DNA of 64,000 nucleotides from Neobacillus niacini. Its GTDB lineage: Bacteria > Bacillota > Bacilli > Bacillales > Cytobacillaceae. The notes beneath the pieces are model-generated. The model made no database searches. It saw nothing but the letters and a program-made list of their open reading frames with translations, and had not been told where the DNA came from. Every line of letters begins with the position of its first letter. Within the stretch, counting starts at the first letter, position 1. Shown in pieces: positions 42,791 through 52,986 of the stretch. The translations under genes were made by a program, and so were the position numbers. Location of the stretch: NCBI RefSeq assembly GCF_023715785.1, contig NZ_JAMBOX010000014.1:62001-126000 (forward strand), read 5' to 3'.

Positions 42791-42816
42791 GACGTATAAT
42801 TCTCAAAAAAGTTTCA
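42791..42816 (-). promoter_or_regulatory. ECF sigma promoter of spx (sigma-M type)
   Basis: TGAAAC (42811-42816), 16 bases, CGTC (42791-42794) on the minus strand, about 200 bases before spx. CGTC favours sigma-M/X/V over sigma-W; B. subtilis spx has a sigma-M promoter. Confidence 0.75.
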
Positions 42817-43002
42817 TAATATTTTTTGTTTTCTTCTTGTTTTTTACAAAGTCTTCACTTCGGTTAATAAAAAATTCGGTTGTCCAGCATTCTTTTTGTG
42901 GGTAATCAAAGGCTAATACAATTAAAAACTTCAAATATTTACTATCTAACCGGAACAATTTCAAATTACTGCATGGAATATTCTCATTTAAAAGACATTA
43001 AA

Positions 43003-43016
43003 TGAAAACGCATTCA
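43003..43016. promoter_or_regulatory. Possible cre (CcpA) site
   Basis: TGAAAACGCATTCA fits the cre pattern TGWNANCGNTNWCA except one position. Lies 116 bases before the small membrane gene. Confidence 0.3.
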
Positions 43017-43131
43017 TTGCAACGACAATGGTTAAAAGGTGCCTTAGTATTTTCCTCTTTCATTAAATGCAAATATCTTTTAAAATAGAGTGTAAGGGTT
43101 ATTATTGAATGCAACGAATGGGGGGACAATC

Positions 43132-43317
43132 ATGACTGCTTACATAATGGATTTTTTAATTGTTGCTCTGTTAGTCATTGGAATCACCGCATTAATGGGT
43201 CCAATTACAAACGGAATTGGCGAAAAGGTTTTTGGCGGAAAACGCCGAAGTGAATTTGTCGAGAAAAGCGCCAGATTCCAAACTGGCTGGAAACAAGTTG
43301 GCGGTAAGAGAAAGTAA
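43132..43317 (+). CDS. 61-residue membrane protein, unknown
   Basis: One hydrophobic helix (about 5-25) and a basic soluble tail (KRRSEFVEKSARFQTGWKQV). ATG 43132 has GGGGGG 6 bases upstream; earlier in-frame codons lack a site. Divergent from spx and convergent with oppF through a terminator. No family recognised. Confidence 0.65.
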   Translation: MTAYIMDFLIVALLVIGITALMGPITNGIGEKVFGGKRRSEFVEKSARFQTGWKQVGGKRK

Positions 43318-43328
43318 CAATTTGTCTA

Positions 43329-43365
43329 AAAAAGACGATCTCAATTGCAGAGATCGTCTTTTTTT
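43329..43365 (-). terminator. Bidirectional terminator of opp and the small membrane gene
   Basis: Stem AAGACGATCTC/GAGATCGTCTT with a 7-base loop, T-runs on both strands (AAAAAA... and TTTTTTT). Confidence 0.9.
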
Positions 43366-44302
43366 ATTTGACTTGAGCCTGATACTGCTTGAATTCTTTC
43401 TCAGAACAGAGAACAAAGTGGCCCGGTGTCACTTCACGGAATTCAACTGGTTCGTTGTCTTCATAATTATGGCTTGCTGGATCATAGGATTTCCGCTTTC
43501 TAGTCCGCTCACTGATTGGGTCCGGTACTGGAATCGCTGACAGCAAGGATTGGGTGTATGGGTGCAGTGGATTTCGGTAAAGTTCTTCTGATGTTGCTAA
43601 TTCAACCATTCTGCCGAAATACATAACACCGATACGATCACTAATGTATTTAACCATGGACAAATCGTGGGCAATGAACAGATAGGTCAATTCTTTTTCA
43701 TGCTGAAGCTTTTTCATCAGGTTTACAACCTGTGCCTGAATAGACACGTCCAGTGCAGAGATTGGCTCATCCGCAATAATAAACTCTGGCTGAACGGCTA
43801 AAGCACGGGCAATTCCAATCCGTTGCCGCTGACCACCAGAAAACTCGTGCGGATAGCGGTTTGCATGTTCACGATTTAAGCCGACAGTTTCTAGCAGGCT
43901 ATAAACACGTTCCATCCGTTCTTGCCTTGATTTTGCCAGGCCATGGATGTCAATTCCCTCGGCAATAACATCGGCTATTTTCAATCGAGGGTTTAATGAT
44001 GCGTAAGGATCTTGGAAAATCATTTGCATTTTTCGATTAAATTGTTTTAGTTCTTTCTTTGATTTCCTGCCGTGAACATTAACCCCATCATACAAGACTT
44101 CCCCGCCAGTAGCATCATATAAACGAATGATTGTCCGCCCTGTGGTTGATTTACCGCAGCCGGATTCACCGACAAGCCCCATTACTTCCCCTTTGTAAAT
44201 ATCAAAGGATACATTATCTACAGCCTTAACTTCATTCGGTTTACCTTCATTAAAATATTGCTTTAAATTTTTGATTTCGAGTAATTTTTTTCTTTCGGCC
44301 AT
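43364..44302 (-). CDS. oppF: Oligopeptide ABC transporter ATPase OppF
   Basis: 312 residues. Walker A GESGCGKS near 45-52, signature FSGGQRQRIGIARA near 160, Walker B PEFIIADEP near 178, then the oligopeptide C-terminal domain with HPYTQSLLSAIP. Second ATPase of the Opp importer. It starts on the base after the oppD stop, and ends the operon at a bidirectional terminator. It lacks the four-cysteine iron-sulphur motif seen in AppD/F and OppD. Confidence 0.95.
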   Translation of the reverse strand: MAERKKLLEIKNLKQYFNEGKPNEVKAVDNVSFDIYKGEVMGLVGESGCGKSTTGRTIIRLYDATGGEVLYDGVNVHGRKSKKELKQFNRKMQMIFQDPYASLNPRLKIADVIAEGIDIHGLAKSRQERMERVYSLLETVGLNREHANRYPHEFSGGQRQRIGIARALAVQPEFIIADEPISALDVSIQAQVVNLMKKLQHEKELTYLFIAHDLSMVKYISDRIGVMYFGRMVELATSEELYRNPLHPYTQSLLSAIPVPDPISERTRKRKSYDPASHNYEDNEPVEFREVTPGHFVLCSEKEFKQYQAQVK

Positions 44303-45352
44303 CTATTTCGCCCCCTTTGCGCCAACAAACTGATTTTGACGTCTTTTAACTGCTTCAGGCGGTTCTACCTTTGGTGCATCCGGATGAAGCAACCATGTCG
44401 CAGCATAATGGGTATCAGAAACCTTAAAGAATGGCGGCTCCTGCTCCAAATCTATTTTCAATACAAATGGGTTCCTTGGTGCAAACGCGTCCCCCTTAGG
44501 AGGATCTAACAAATCAGGCGGTGTTCCCGGAATGGAATATAGCTCCTCATCATCTGTATCCATATCCGGCATTGAACTGATTAATCCCCAAGTGTATGGA
44601 TGCTGTGGGTTATAAAATATTTCATCGGCTGTTCCGATTTCCACAATTTTCCCGCCGTACATAACGGCAACTCGGTCCGCCACATTAGCAACTACGCCTA
44701 GGTCATGGGTGATAAATATAATCGATGTATCAATTTTCTTTTGCAAATCCTTCATTAACTCAAGAATTTGCGCCTGGATGGTAACGTCGAGCGCAGTTGT
44801 CGGCTCATCAGCAATTAAGACCTTGGGATTGCAGGCTAATGCGATGGCAATAACAACCCTTTGTCTCATCCCGCCAGAAAATTGATGTGGATACTGATCA
44901 ATGCGAATTTCCGGTTTAGGAATACCTACCAGCTTTAATAGCTCAATGGCTCTTTGTCTTGCAGCATGCTTGCTCATGTTTTGATGCTTAATCAGCGGCT
45001 CCATGATTTGGTTGCCGATTTTCATGGTTGGGTTCAATGACGTCATTGGATCTTGGAAAATCATTGAAATTTCCTTCCCACGGATTTTTTGCATCTGTTT
45101 ATCACTTAATTTGGTCAGGTCTTTTCCTTCAAAAAGGATTTCCCCGCCTTTTATCTCGGAATTGTGTTCAGGAAGCAATCTCATAATCGATTTTGTCGTT
45201 ACAGATTTCCCCGATCCTGACTCACCAACAATCGCTAACGTTTCCCCTTTAAGCAAATCAAAGCTGACACCCCTGATTGCCTTTACCTCACCTGCAAAGG
45301 TATGAAACGAAATATTTAAATCTTTTACTTGCAATATTTTCTCCACTACCAT
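44303..45352 (-). CDS. oppD: Oligopeptide ABC transporter ATPase OppD
   Basis: 349 residues. Walker A GESGSGKS near 41-48, signature [14 protein letters not shown] near 156, Walker B KVLIADEP near 172 and HDLGVVA switch. C-terminal oligopeptide domain (HPYTWGLISSMP) ends with a basic tail and no CxxC cluster: the usual CPxxxFxxRC region reads APRNPFVLKID, so the cysteines of many OppD relatives are absent. Powers peptide uptake for nutrition and for Phr signalling in Bacillus. Confidence 0.95.
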   Translation of the reverse strand: MVVEKILQVKDLNISFHTFAGEVKAIRGVSFDLLKGETLAIVGESGSGKSVTTKSIMRLLPEHNSEIKGGEILFEGKDLTKLSDKQMQKIRGKEISMIFQDPMTSLNPTMKIGNQIMEPLIKHQNMSKHAARQRAIELLKLVGIPKPEIRIDQYPHQFSGGMRQRVVIAIALACNPKVLIADEPTTALDVTIQAQILELMKDLQKKIDTSIIFITHDLGVVANVADRVAVMYGGKIVEIGTADEIFYNPQHPYTWGLISSMPDMDTDDEELYSIPGTPPDLLDPPKGDAFAPRNPFVLKIDLEQEPPFFKVSDTHYAATWLLHPDAPKVEPPEAVKRRQNQFVGAKGAK

Positions 45353-45363
45353 TCACCTGCCTT

Positions 45364-46392
45364 CTAATCACGCATTTTTGGATCTAACGCATCACGCAAA
45401 CCGTCTGCTACAAGGTTGAAACATACCATGATTAATGCAATCATGATCGATGGAATAATCATTTGGTATGGGAATGCAATCATTGATTTAAAGCCATCGT
45501 CCACTAATGAACCTAAGGATGCATGTGGTTCTTGCAATCCTAATCCGATGAAGCTTAAGAATGCTTCGAAGAAGATAGCATTTGGAATCGAAAACATCGT
45601 ATTGATGATTATGACACCAAACATATTTGGAATCATATGTTTAAAAACGATAGAACTATCAGATGCACCCAAAGTTTTTGCAGCCAAAACAAATTCTTGA
45701 TTCTTGAATTTTAATACTTGAGCACGCACTACCCGCGCCATACTGGTCCAGCCGGTAATCGTTAACGCAATGACGATAGGAATAATCCCTGGTTTTAACA
45801 CCATAATCATTAGTACAACAATAATTAGGTTCGGAATCCCTACGAGAATTTCAATTATCCGCTGCATAAAACTGTCGACCTTACCACCTAAATAACCTGA
45901 TACTGCACCATATGTTACCCCGATAATCATGTCGATTAACGCCGCCAAGAACGCGATTAATAAGGAAATTTGCGTCCCTTTCCAAACACGTGCAAATAAG
46001 TCACGTCCCAAGCTGTCAGTACCAAACCAATAATAAGCATCTATTTTACGCACTTCATAGGCGTTATATTCAGTTCCATTCCGTCTCTCGAGAGTACCGT
46101 CAAACGGTAGCCAAGAGATATTTTCCAATCCTTGGATTCTTGGCGGCAGGTTATTATGCTTTGTATTTTGGTCACTGTATTCATACGGTGTAATCAAAGG
46201 ACCAACAAAGGCCATAAGGATGACAACCGCTAGAATGATTAAGCTAATAACTGCACCTTTATTTTTTCGAACACGAAGCCAGGAATCCTGCCAAAAGTTT
46301 AAACTTGGTTTCGCAATTTTTTCGCTTTTTGACGGGTCAATATGGGCGGGAGCGAACATATCTTTGGAAATGATGGTTTCTTTGTTGATCAT
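45364..46392 (-). CDS. oppC: Oligopeptide permease OppC
   Basis: 342 residues with a cytosolic N-tail (about 1-45), one helix, a long extracytoplasmic loop (about 70-120) and five more helices in the BPD_transp_1 fold. The EAA loop lies around EFVLAAKTLGASDSSIVFKH (in parts). It overlaps the oppB stop by 4 bases (ATGA). Ends 11 bases before oppD. Confidence 0.95.
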   Translation of the reverse strand: MINKETIISKDMFAPAHIDPSKSEKIAKPSLNFWQDSWLRVRKNKGAVISLIILAVVILMAFVGPLITPYEYSDQNTKHNNLPPRIQGLENISWLPFDGTLERRNGTEYNAYEVRKIDAYYWFGTDSLGRDLFARVWKGTQISLLIAFLAALIDMIIGVTYGAVSGYLGGKVDSFMQRIIEILVGIPNLIIVVLMIMVLKPGIIPIVIALTITGWTSMARVVRAQVLKFKNQEFVLAAKTLGASDSSIVFKHMIPNMFGVIIINTMFSIPNAIFFEAFLSFIGLGLQEPHASLGSLVDDGFKSMIAFPYQMIIPSIMIALIMVCFNLVADGLRDALDPKMRD

Positions 46393-47321
46393 TTAGCTTT
46401 CCCCCCAGAAATACGAATACGTGGATCGATAACCCCGTATAGAATATCTACAACTAAGATAACAACCACAAATAATAGGGCAAACAAAAGATTTGTACCC
46501 ATAATAACTGGATAATCGTTTGTTGAGATTGATTTTACAAATTGCTCCCCTAAACCAGGAACCGCAAATATTTTCTCAATAACCAATGAACCTGACATTA
46601 AGCTGATTGCCAATGGTCCCAAAACAGTAACAACCGGAATCAATGCATTTCTTAATGCATGCTTAATGCTAATTTGCCAAAAGCTTGCGCCCTTGGCTCT
46701 TGCCAATGTAATGTAATCTGAGCCTAATACCTCGATCATTTCAGTACGCATAAAACGTGCCGCAATGGAAAGCGGGAACATGGCCAGAGCGATGGTTGGA
46801 AGAACCGAATACTCAGGACCCCGCCATAACATAACTGGTAACCATCCTAATTTAACTGCTACATAGTATTGAAGCAGACCAGCAAAAATAAATGAAGGGA
46901 TTGACTTCCCTACAACAGCCAGAAAAGTGGACGTGTAGTCAACCCAAGAATTTTGCTTTAATGCTGCGATTGCTCCCAAAAAGATCCCGATAATCGAACC
47001 AAAAATCATTGCCTGTACACCTAATATTGCAGAAGGACCAATACGTCTGGCAAGGAGTTCTGATACAGGGGTATTATTAAATTGGAATGAAACGCCCAAA
47101 TCCCCTGTAGCCAAATTCTTCATATAGTTAAAATATTGAACAGGCACGGGGTCGTTTAGGTTGTATTTATCCAACAAAATATTCTGTTGGACTACTGAGA
47201 GTTTATGAAAGTTATTAAATGGGCTTCCTGGAATCAACTTCATGAGGAAAAATGTTAATGATGCAACAACAAATAATGTTATAAACATATAGATAAAACG
47301 CTGCAGTAAATATTTTGCCAT
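46389..47321 (-). CDS. oppB: Oligopeptide permease OppB
   Basis: 310 residues, six helices; N-terminal KYLLQRFIYMFITLFVVASL and EAA loop SDYITLARAKGASFWQISIKH (in parts). Forms the channel with OppC. The gene is separated from oppA by a strong hairpin, so it is expressed by readthrough. AGGAGG 5-6 bases before ATG. Confidence 0.95.
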   Translation of the reverse strand: MAKYLLQRFIYMFITLFVVASLTFFLMKLIPGSPFNNFHKLSVVQQNILLDKYNLNDPVPVQYFNYMKNLATGDLGVSFQFNNTPVSELLARRIGPSAILGVQAMIFGSIIGIFLGAIAALKQNSWVDYTSTFLAVVGKSIPSFIFAGLLQYYVAVKLGWLPVMLWRGPEYSVLPTIALAMFPLSIAARFMRTEMIEVLGSDYITLARAKGASFWQISIKHALRNALIPVVTVLGPLAISLMSGSLVIEKIFAVPGLGEQFVKSISTNDYPVIMGTNLLFALLFVVVILVVDILYGVIDPRIRISGGKAK

Positions 47322-47378
47322 GCCTACACCTCCTAATTCATATAATTTTCATCATTTTTCGACAATTCCCTAACAGGG

Positions 47379-47416
47379 AAAAAGAGAGTATATTCGAAAA
47401 ATATACTCTCTTTTTT
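47379..47416 (-). terminator. Hairpin between oppA and oppB (partial terminator)
   Basis: Twelve-base stem AGAGAGTATATT/AATATACTCTCT and TTTTTCCC on the minus strand; would reduce permease mRNA against the binding protein. Confidence 0.8.
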
Positions 47417-47432
47417 ATTTGGTTAGTATAGC

Positions 47433-49115
47433 TTATTTTAAGATTTTAATCCACTGATAGCTATAGTCAGGTCCAAAGGCATGGTGTGCAAAGCCTTTGA
47501 CATTAGGTTGAATTAACAGGTTAACTGAACGCTGATACATTGGAGCAAGTGCCACATCTTTTTCTAATAGAAGCTTTTCAGCATCCTGCAATGTTTTCCA
47601 ACGCTTAGCTAAATCAGTATTCTCATTTGCAGATTGAATCATCTTGTCAAACTCAGGGTTGCTGTAAGCCATGTTGTTGTGGCTTCCGCCTGTCAACCAA
47701 AGATCCATGAAAGTCATAGGGTCAGCATAGTCTGGTCCCCAACCACCAAATAATAAATCATAGTCTTTATTATTTTCACGGTCAATACGGATTTTGAAAG
47801 GTACAGCGTTCATTTCAAGTGATAAACCTGGAAGAGTTTTTTCTAACTGATCTTTCACGAATGCGTCAGATAGTTTTGATGTTTCAGTATCGCCACCAAC
47901 ATAAACGAGTTTAACTTCTTTGACTCCTAGCTCTTGTAAACCTTTATCCCAAAGCTTCTTAGCTTCTTCTTTATTTGTCTTCAAGAATTCGTTTGATTTC
48001 TCACGGAAATCTTTTCCTTCATAGAAAGTGAATCCTTTTGGTACAACGAAGTTAGCAGGGATTGAGCCGTTAGCCAATACGTCATCGACTAAAGCTTGTT
48101 TGTCCACAGCAAGTGCGATTGCGCGACGGATATTTTCATTTTTAAGAGCTGGATTTGTCTGGTTCATTTTGATCCAGAAAATAGATGGCTCTTGGTAGCG
48201 TAATAATGCAGGATCGCCTTCATATTGAGAAAGGATTGCTGCTTGTGCAAGCTTAGGTGTGATATCTGCTTCACCAGCAGTAAATGCGTTAGCAGATGCT
48301 TGCGGATCCTTAGAAACGTTAAAGTTAATCTTTGTTAAAGTAACGTCTTTAGCATTCCAATAATTGTCGTTCTTTTCTAATACCCATTCAGTTGCAGTTG
48401 GGCCATCCCACTTGGTCATCTTGAAAGGACCATTTGAAATTAAGGTAGCTGCGCTAGAAGCGTATTTGTCACCTTGTGCTTCAACAAACTTTTGGTTTTG
48501 CGGGTAGAACAATGGGAATGTTAGATAAGATTCAATGAATGGAATTGGTCTTACTAACGTAATTTCCAATGTGTGATCGTCTTTTGCAACAATCCCTAAA
48601 TCTTCAATCTTTGCTTCGCCTTTAACGATTTCAGAAGCGTTTTTGATTTTACCTTCCATGAAATATGGACCGTATGGAGAAGCAGTATCTGGGTTGATTG
48701 CACGCTGCCAAGCATAAACGAAGTCTTTTGCAGTTACAGGTGAACCATCAGCCCACTTAACATCTTTTTTCAATTTAATCGTTAAAACTGTCTTATCGTC
48801 ATTGTATTCTGGAGCTGCTTCTGCAACACCTGGAATAACTTTTTGATCTGGATCCAAACGATATAAACCTTCTGTTGTAGCAGAGATCATGGTGAATCCG
48901 ATAACGTCTTCAGCTAGTACGCTATCCATTGCAGGAATTTCAGAAGATTCAAGTATATTTAGTACCTGTTCATCTGCAAGTTGTTCTTTAGGGGCTTTTT
49001 CGCCGCCTTCTTTTTTGTCGGTGCCTTCGTTCTTATTTCCCCCGCTACACGCAGCAAGGAACATGCTAAGAACTAGTGTTAGAATTAACAGTAGTGAAAG
49101 TTTTGATTTCTTCAC
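47433..49115 (-). CDS. oppA: Oligopeptide-binding lipoprotein OppA
   Basis: 560 residues. Lipobox FLAAC (lipidated C23) after a classic signal peptide, then an SBP_bac_5 domain with QVLNILESSEIPAMDS and DVKWADGSPVTAKDFVYAWQ (in parts). It captures peptides outside the membrane for OppBCDF. First gene of oppABCDF, its expression boosted over the permease by the hairpin downstream. Codon use looks like that of a highly expressed gene (repeated GCA, GTA, AAA). Confidence 0.95.
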   Translation of the reverse strand: MKKSKLSLLLILTLVLSMFLAACSGGNKNEGTDKKEGGEKAPKEQLADEQVLNILESSEIPAMDSVLAEDVIGFTMISATTEGLYRLDPDQKVIPGVAEAAPEYNDDKTVLTIKLKKDVKWADGSPVTAKDFVYAWQRAINPDTASPYGPYFMEGKIKNASEIVKGEAKIEDLGIVAKDDHTLEITLVRPIPFIESYLTFPLFYPQNQKFVEAQGDKYASSAATLISNGPFKMTKWDGPTATEWVLEKNDNYWNAKDVTLTKINFNVSKDPQASANAFTAGEADITPKLAQAAILSQYEGDPALLRYQEPSIFWIKMNQTNPALKNENIRRAIALAVDKQALVDDVLANGSIPANFVVPKGFTFYEGKDFREKSNEFLKTNKEEAKKLWDKGLQELGVKEVKLVYVGGDTETSKLSDAFVKDQLEKTLPGLSLEMNAVPFKIRIDRENNKDYDLLFGGWGPDYADPMTFMDLWLTGGSHNNMAYSNPEFDKMIQSANENTDLAKRWKTLQDAEKLLLEKDVALAPMYQRSVNLLIQPNVKGFAHHAFGPDYSYQWIKILK

Positions 49116-49269
49116 TAGTAGACCTCCCTTTTCTATTATTCTGAAAAATTACTACATTCCCTATTATACATATTTTTAAATTATTGTACATTACTTTTTA
49201 AAAATTAATTTACAGATTCGCTACAAATTTTACGTTTGAAGCGCAAATAACTATGCTATACTGTATTTT

Positions 49270-49301
49270 TATAAGGCCTTTTTTCAGGAAAAACCCTTAT
49301 A
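49270..49301 (+). other. Imperfect inverted repeat in the leader of the DUF3899 gene
   Basis: TATAAGG-C-CTTTTT and AAAAA-C-CCTTATA pair around CAGG, 25 bases before the start codon. Confidence 0.45.
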
Positions 49302-49326
49302 AAATAAGGTTTATGGAGGTTAAACC

Positions 49327-49680
49327 GTGGACTCCCATTTTAAGAAAAGAGTTTTATTGGTTACACTTACACAAATAGCTATATTGGTTTTATCCTTCTT
49401 TTTTTACAAAAAAATTACTTTACTTAGTTATATCAATATATCTTTTTATATGACGGCAGCCTTATTACTTTTATCTCTTCTGATCTATACCATACAGAGT
49501 GGTTTTTATGATGCAATTGGAAAATCGTTTAATCTTGCCTTTTCCAAAGATAGGAAACGAAAATTCACCGAAATCCCATCCCTATCTGAAATGGTAACAA
49601 TTGATAAAAGGCCGCTTTTTTTTCATGGGCTGGTAACCGGCTTGTTTATGTTGATTGCCCTTGTTGCTTATTATGTTTAA
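49327..49680 (+). CDS. DUF3899 membrane protein
   Basis: 117 residues: two hydrophobic helices close together (about 9-25, 33-55), a charged loop (FSKDRKRKFTE) and a last helix (about 97-117). Starts with GTG 7 bases after GGAGG. A conserved small membrane protein between opp and trpS in Bacillaceae; role unknown. The trpS leader promoter starts 5 bases beyond its stop. Confidence 0.75.
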   Translation: MDSHFKKRVLLVTLTQIAILVLSFFFYKKITLLSYINISFYMTAALLLLSLLIYTIQSGFYDAIGKSFNLAFSKDRKRKFTEIPSLSEMVTIDKRPLFFHGLVTGLFMLIALVAYYV

Positions 49681-49685
49681 CACAC

Positions 49686-49715
49686 TTGAAAATAACTATG
49701 CAATTCCTTTATAAT
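49686..49715 (+). promoter_or_regulatory. Sigma-A promoter of the trpS T-box leader
   Basis: TTGAAA (49686-49691), 18 bases, TATAAT (49710-49715). Confidence 0.75.
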
Positions 49716-49734
49716 TAGATATAACTAAAATACA

Positions 49735-51031
<1,297 letters not shown>

Positions 51032-51038
51032 ATAGCCA

Positions 51039-51093
51039 AAAAGCCTGATCCGCAAAAGGTATGTTGTTCACACCTTTTGGGGCCAGGCTTTTA
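51039..51093 (+). terminator. Bidirectional terminator of trpS and yjbA
   Basis: Stem AAAAGCCTG/CAGGCTTTT with an inner AAAAGGT/ACCTTTT stem. Between convergent genes. Confidence 0.85.
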
Positions 51094-51837
51094 ATTTACT
51101 TTCGGGCCATGTTCCATTTCCCAAAGCTTTTCGAAAAATGGCTGCCCCTTTATTAAATTTTCACAAAATATTTCATGTTTTTTCGTCCACCCCAGTTTAA
51201 TTTCCTCATAGAGCTGCTCCCAGGCCTCTGCAAAATTCAATTCCTGAATGACCGAATATCGTTCAGGACACCATTCGGTGAACCAGTAACGAATTTCAGC
51301 CTCATTGTTTGAGGCAAACAATTGATCAAGCGCCATAAATAAAAGCTGTTTTAATTGCCTCTCTTTACGAGTAAGCCCCGTCATTAACATTGGCTCAGGC
51401 GATAGAATATGGAAGTCCTTCGTATTGGAAGTTCCGGTAAATTTATATTTTGTCGGTTCATGGGTACCAATCATCTCGTAAACAAGCTGCTCCTGTCTAG
51501 GAATTAATCTGCTTTTGCGAATCGGGATATTATAGCCAATTGAATCAACAGCCATTATACCAATACCGTCGGTTACGACAAAACAATAGTCAAGCTGAAT
51601 TCTTTCATGGTTTTTTCTCAGGTACGCTTTTTGATATATATCATCCAGAAGCTGTTGAGGCAGTTCAGATAGGTCATTCTCTATGTAGTTAAATAGAATC
51701 GGCTCGACCTTTAAAAGCGGTACCTGATCCAATAACTCGACACCATCATCCTTGCGCCATTCATGAAAATGGCAAACGTTATAACCGTTTTCTTCCCCTT
51801 CAAACCAATTAACCCAAACATCATGAAGATATAACAT
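51091..51837 (-). CDS. yjbA: YjbA (DUF3603), conserved protein of unknown function
   Basis: 248 residues, soluble, no signal peptide. Begins [20 protein letters not shown] and keeps the family pattern of a split acidic domain ([19 protein letters not shown] type) with a helical C-terminus ([12 protein letters not shown]). Order trpS-yjbA-app as in B. subtilis. No catalytic motif is known; the role is open. Confidence 0.85.
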   Translation of the reverse strand: MLYLHDVWVNWFEGEENGYNVCHFHEWRKDDGVELLDQVPLLKVEPILFNYIENDLSELPQQLLDDIYQKAYLRKNHERIQLDYCFVVTDGIGIMAVDSIGYNIPIRKSRLIPRQEQLVYEMIGTHEPTKYKFTGTSNTKDFHILSPEPMLMTGLTRKERQLKQLLFMALDQLFASNNEAEIRYWFTEWCPERYSVIQELNFAEAWEQLYEEIKLGWTKKHEIFCENLIKGQPFFEKLWEMEHGPKVN

Positions 51838-51919
51838 TATATCTACCCCTCACTTCAAGTAACTGTTTGTCAATCAGTATGGGCAGTCATAAGTTAAATT
51901 ATTCCTTAATATATATTTT

Positions 51920-52025
51920 GCTCCAATCCAAGCAAAATGAAAACTCGCCGACTGGAGAGTCCGTTAGGACGAAGACAGAGGCGTAGTTGAATTTATGCGT
52001 TCAGAATTTATGGATATAAATTCTG
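51920..52025. repeat. Palindromic remnant, possible old repeat
   Basis: Contains ACTCGCCGACTGGAGAGT and, at 52002-52025, the perfect hairpin CAGAATTTAT-GGAT-ATAAATTCTG. Non-coding, different in texture from its surroundings. Confidence 0.35.
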
Positions 52026-52034
52026 ATTAGCAAA

Positions 52035-52065
52035 AAAAATCTACCATGTTTGGATGGTAGATTTT
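52035..52065 (-). terminator. Terminator of the app operon
   Basis: AAAATCTACCAT/ATGGTAGATTTT stem, T-run of eight on the minus strand; it touches the appC stop. Confidence 0.85.
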
Positions 52066-52975
52066 ATCTCCTTGATTTTGGATTGAAAGCGTCTTTCAGA
52101 CCTTCACCGATAAAGTTGATTGATAGGATGGTGATGGTGATGATTAATGCGGGCGGCACCCAAATCCATAGTTTAAATTGAAGGACATCCGGCTCAACCG
52201 CCGAATTTAACATATTGCCCCAGCTTGGAATTTCCTGCGGCACACCAAAGCCAAGGAAACTTAAGCCTGTCTCGGCCACGATCATTGTCGCAAAGGTAAT
52301 TGTTGCTTGAACAATAATAGTTGACAGAATATTTGGCAGCAAATGTTTTATAATAACCTTGGCTGGTGAGCAGCCAATTGATATCGCCGCGGTAATATAC
52401 TCATTTTCTTTTTCTGCAAGAACCTTACTGCGGACAATCCTGGCAATTCCTCCCCAGCTTAGGACACTGATGGTCATAATTAATACCCATAACCCATTTA
52501 CTTTGCCAAATAAAATGGCATTTAATACAATAACAAAGACTAAGAATGGAAAGTTAAGGATGAAATCCGTAAATCTCATCAACAGCCCGTCGACCGTACC
52601 GCCAAAATAACCGGCAATAGATCCAATTAATGTTCCAAGGAAAATGACAAATAACGTACAACTAATCCCTACTAAAAGCGAAATTCTTCCTCCATATAGT
52701 AACCGAGTAAATACATCACGGCCCGATTTATCTGTTCCGAGCCAATGATCCCCGGAGGGAGTTAATGACATTTGCCCGATATTTACCTTAGTTACATCCG
52801 CTGTAGTAATATACGGGGCGAGTATCGAAATAATGGCCACAAATAATAAAAATATAAGGCTGGTCAAAGCCAATTTATTCTTTAAGAATTTTTTTCTAGC
52901 AATCGTCCACGGCGATGAACTTTTCCTCGAGGGGTGAGTTGTGACATTTGAATTCTTTTGAGTAGTAACCTCCAT
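52064..52975 (-). CDS. appC: Oligopeptide permease AppC
   Basis: 303 residues, six helices in the OppC fold; N-tail with KSSSPWTIARKKFLKNK; HWLGTDKSGRDVFTRL is the typical DPP/Opp periplasmic signature. Pairs with AppB. Last gene of appDFABC. GGGGGAG before ATG. App imports larger peptides than Opp in B. subtilis, where the laboratory strain has a mutated appA. Confidence 0.94.
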   Translation of the reverse strand: MEVTTQKNSNVTTHPSRKSSSPWTIARKKFLKNKLALTSLIFLLFVAIISILAPYITTADVTKVNIGQMSLTPSGDHWLGTDKSGRDVFTRLLYGGRISLLVGISCTLFVIFLGTLIGSIAGYFGGTVDGLLMRFTDFILNFPFLVFVIVLNAILFGKVNGLWVLIMTISVLSWGGIARIVRSKVLAEKENEYITAAISIGCSPAKVIIKHLLPNILSTIIVQATITFATMIVAETGLSFLGFGVPQEIPSWGNMLNSAVEPDVLQFKLWIWVPPALIITITILSINFIGEGLKDAFNPKSRR

Positions 52976-52986
52976 TATAACTCCCC

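Larger units (their letters stand above)
42591..43131. other. Control region of spx and the divergent small membrane gene
   Basis: 541 AT-rich bases without a supportable gene. They hold the PerR-like box at 42664, the ECF promoter at 42791 and a cre-like site at 43003. Candidate -10 TGTATAAT exists near 42697-42704 on the minus strand, with a poor -35. Confidence 0.6.
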
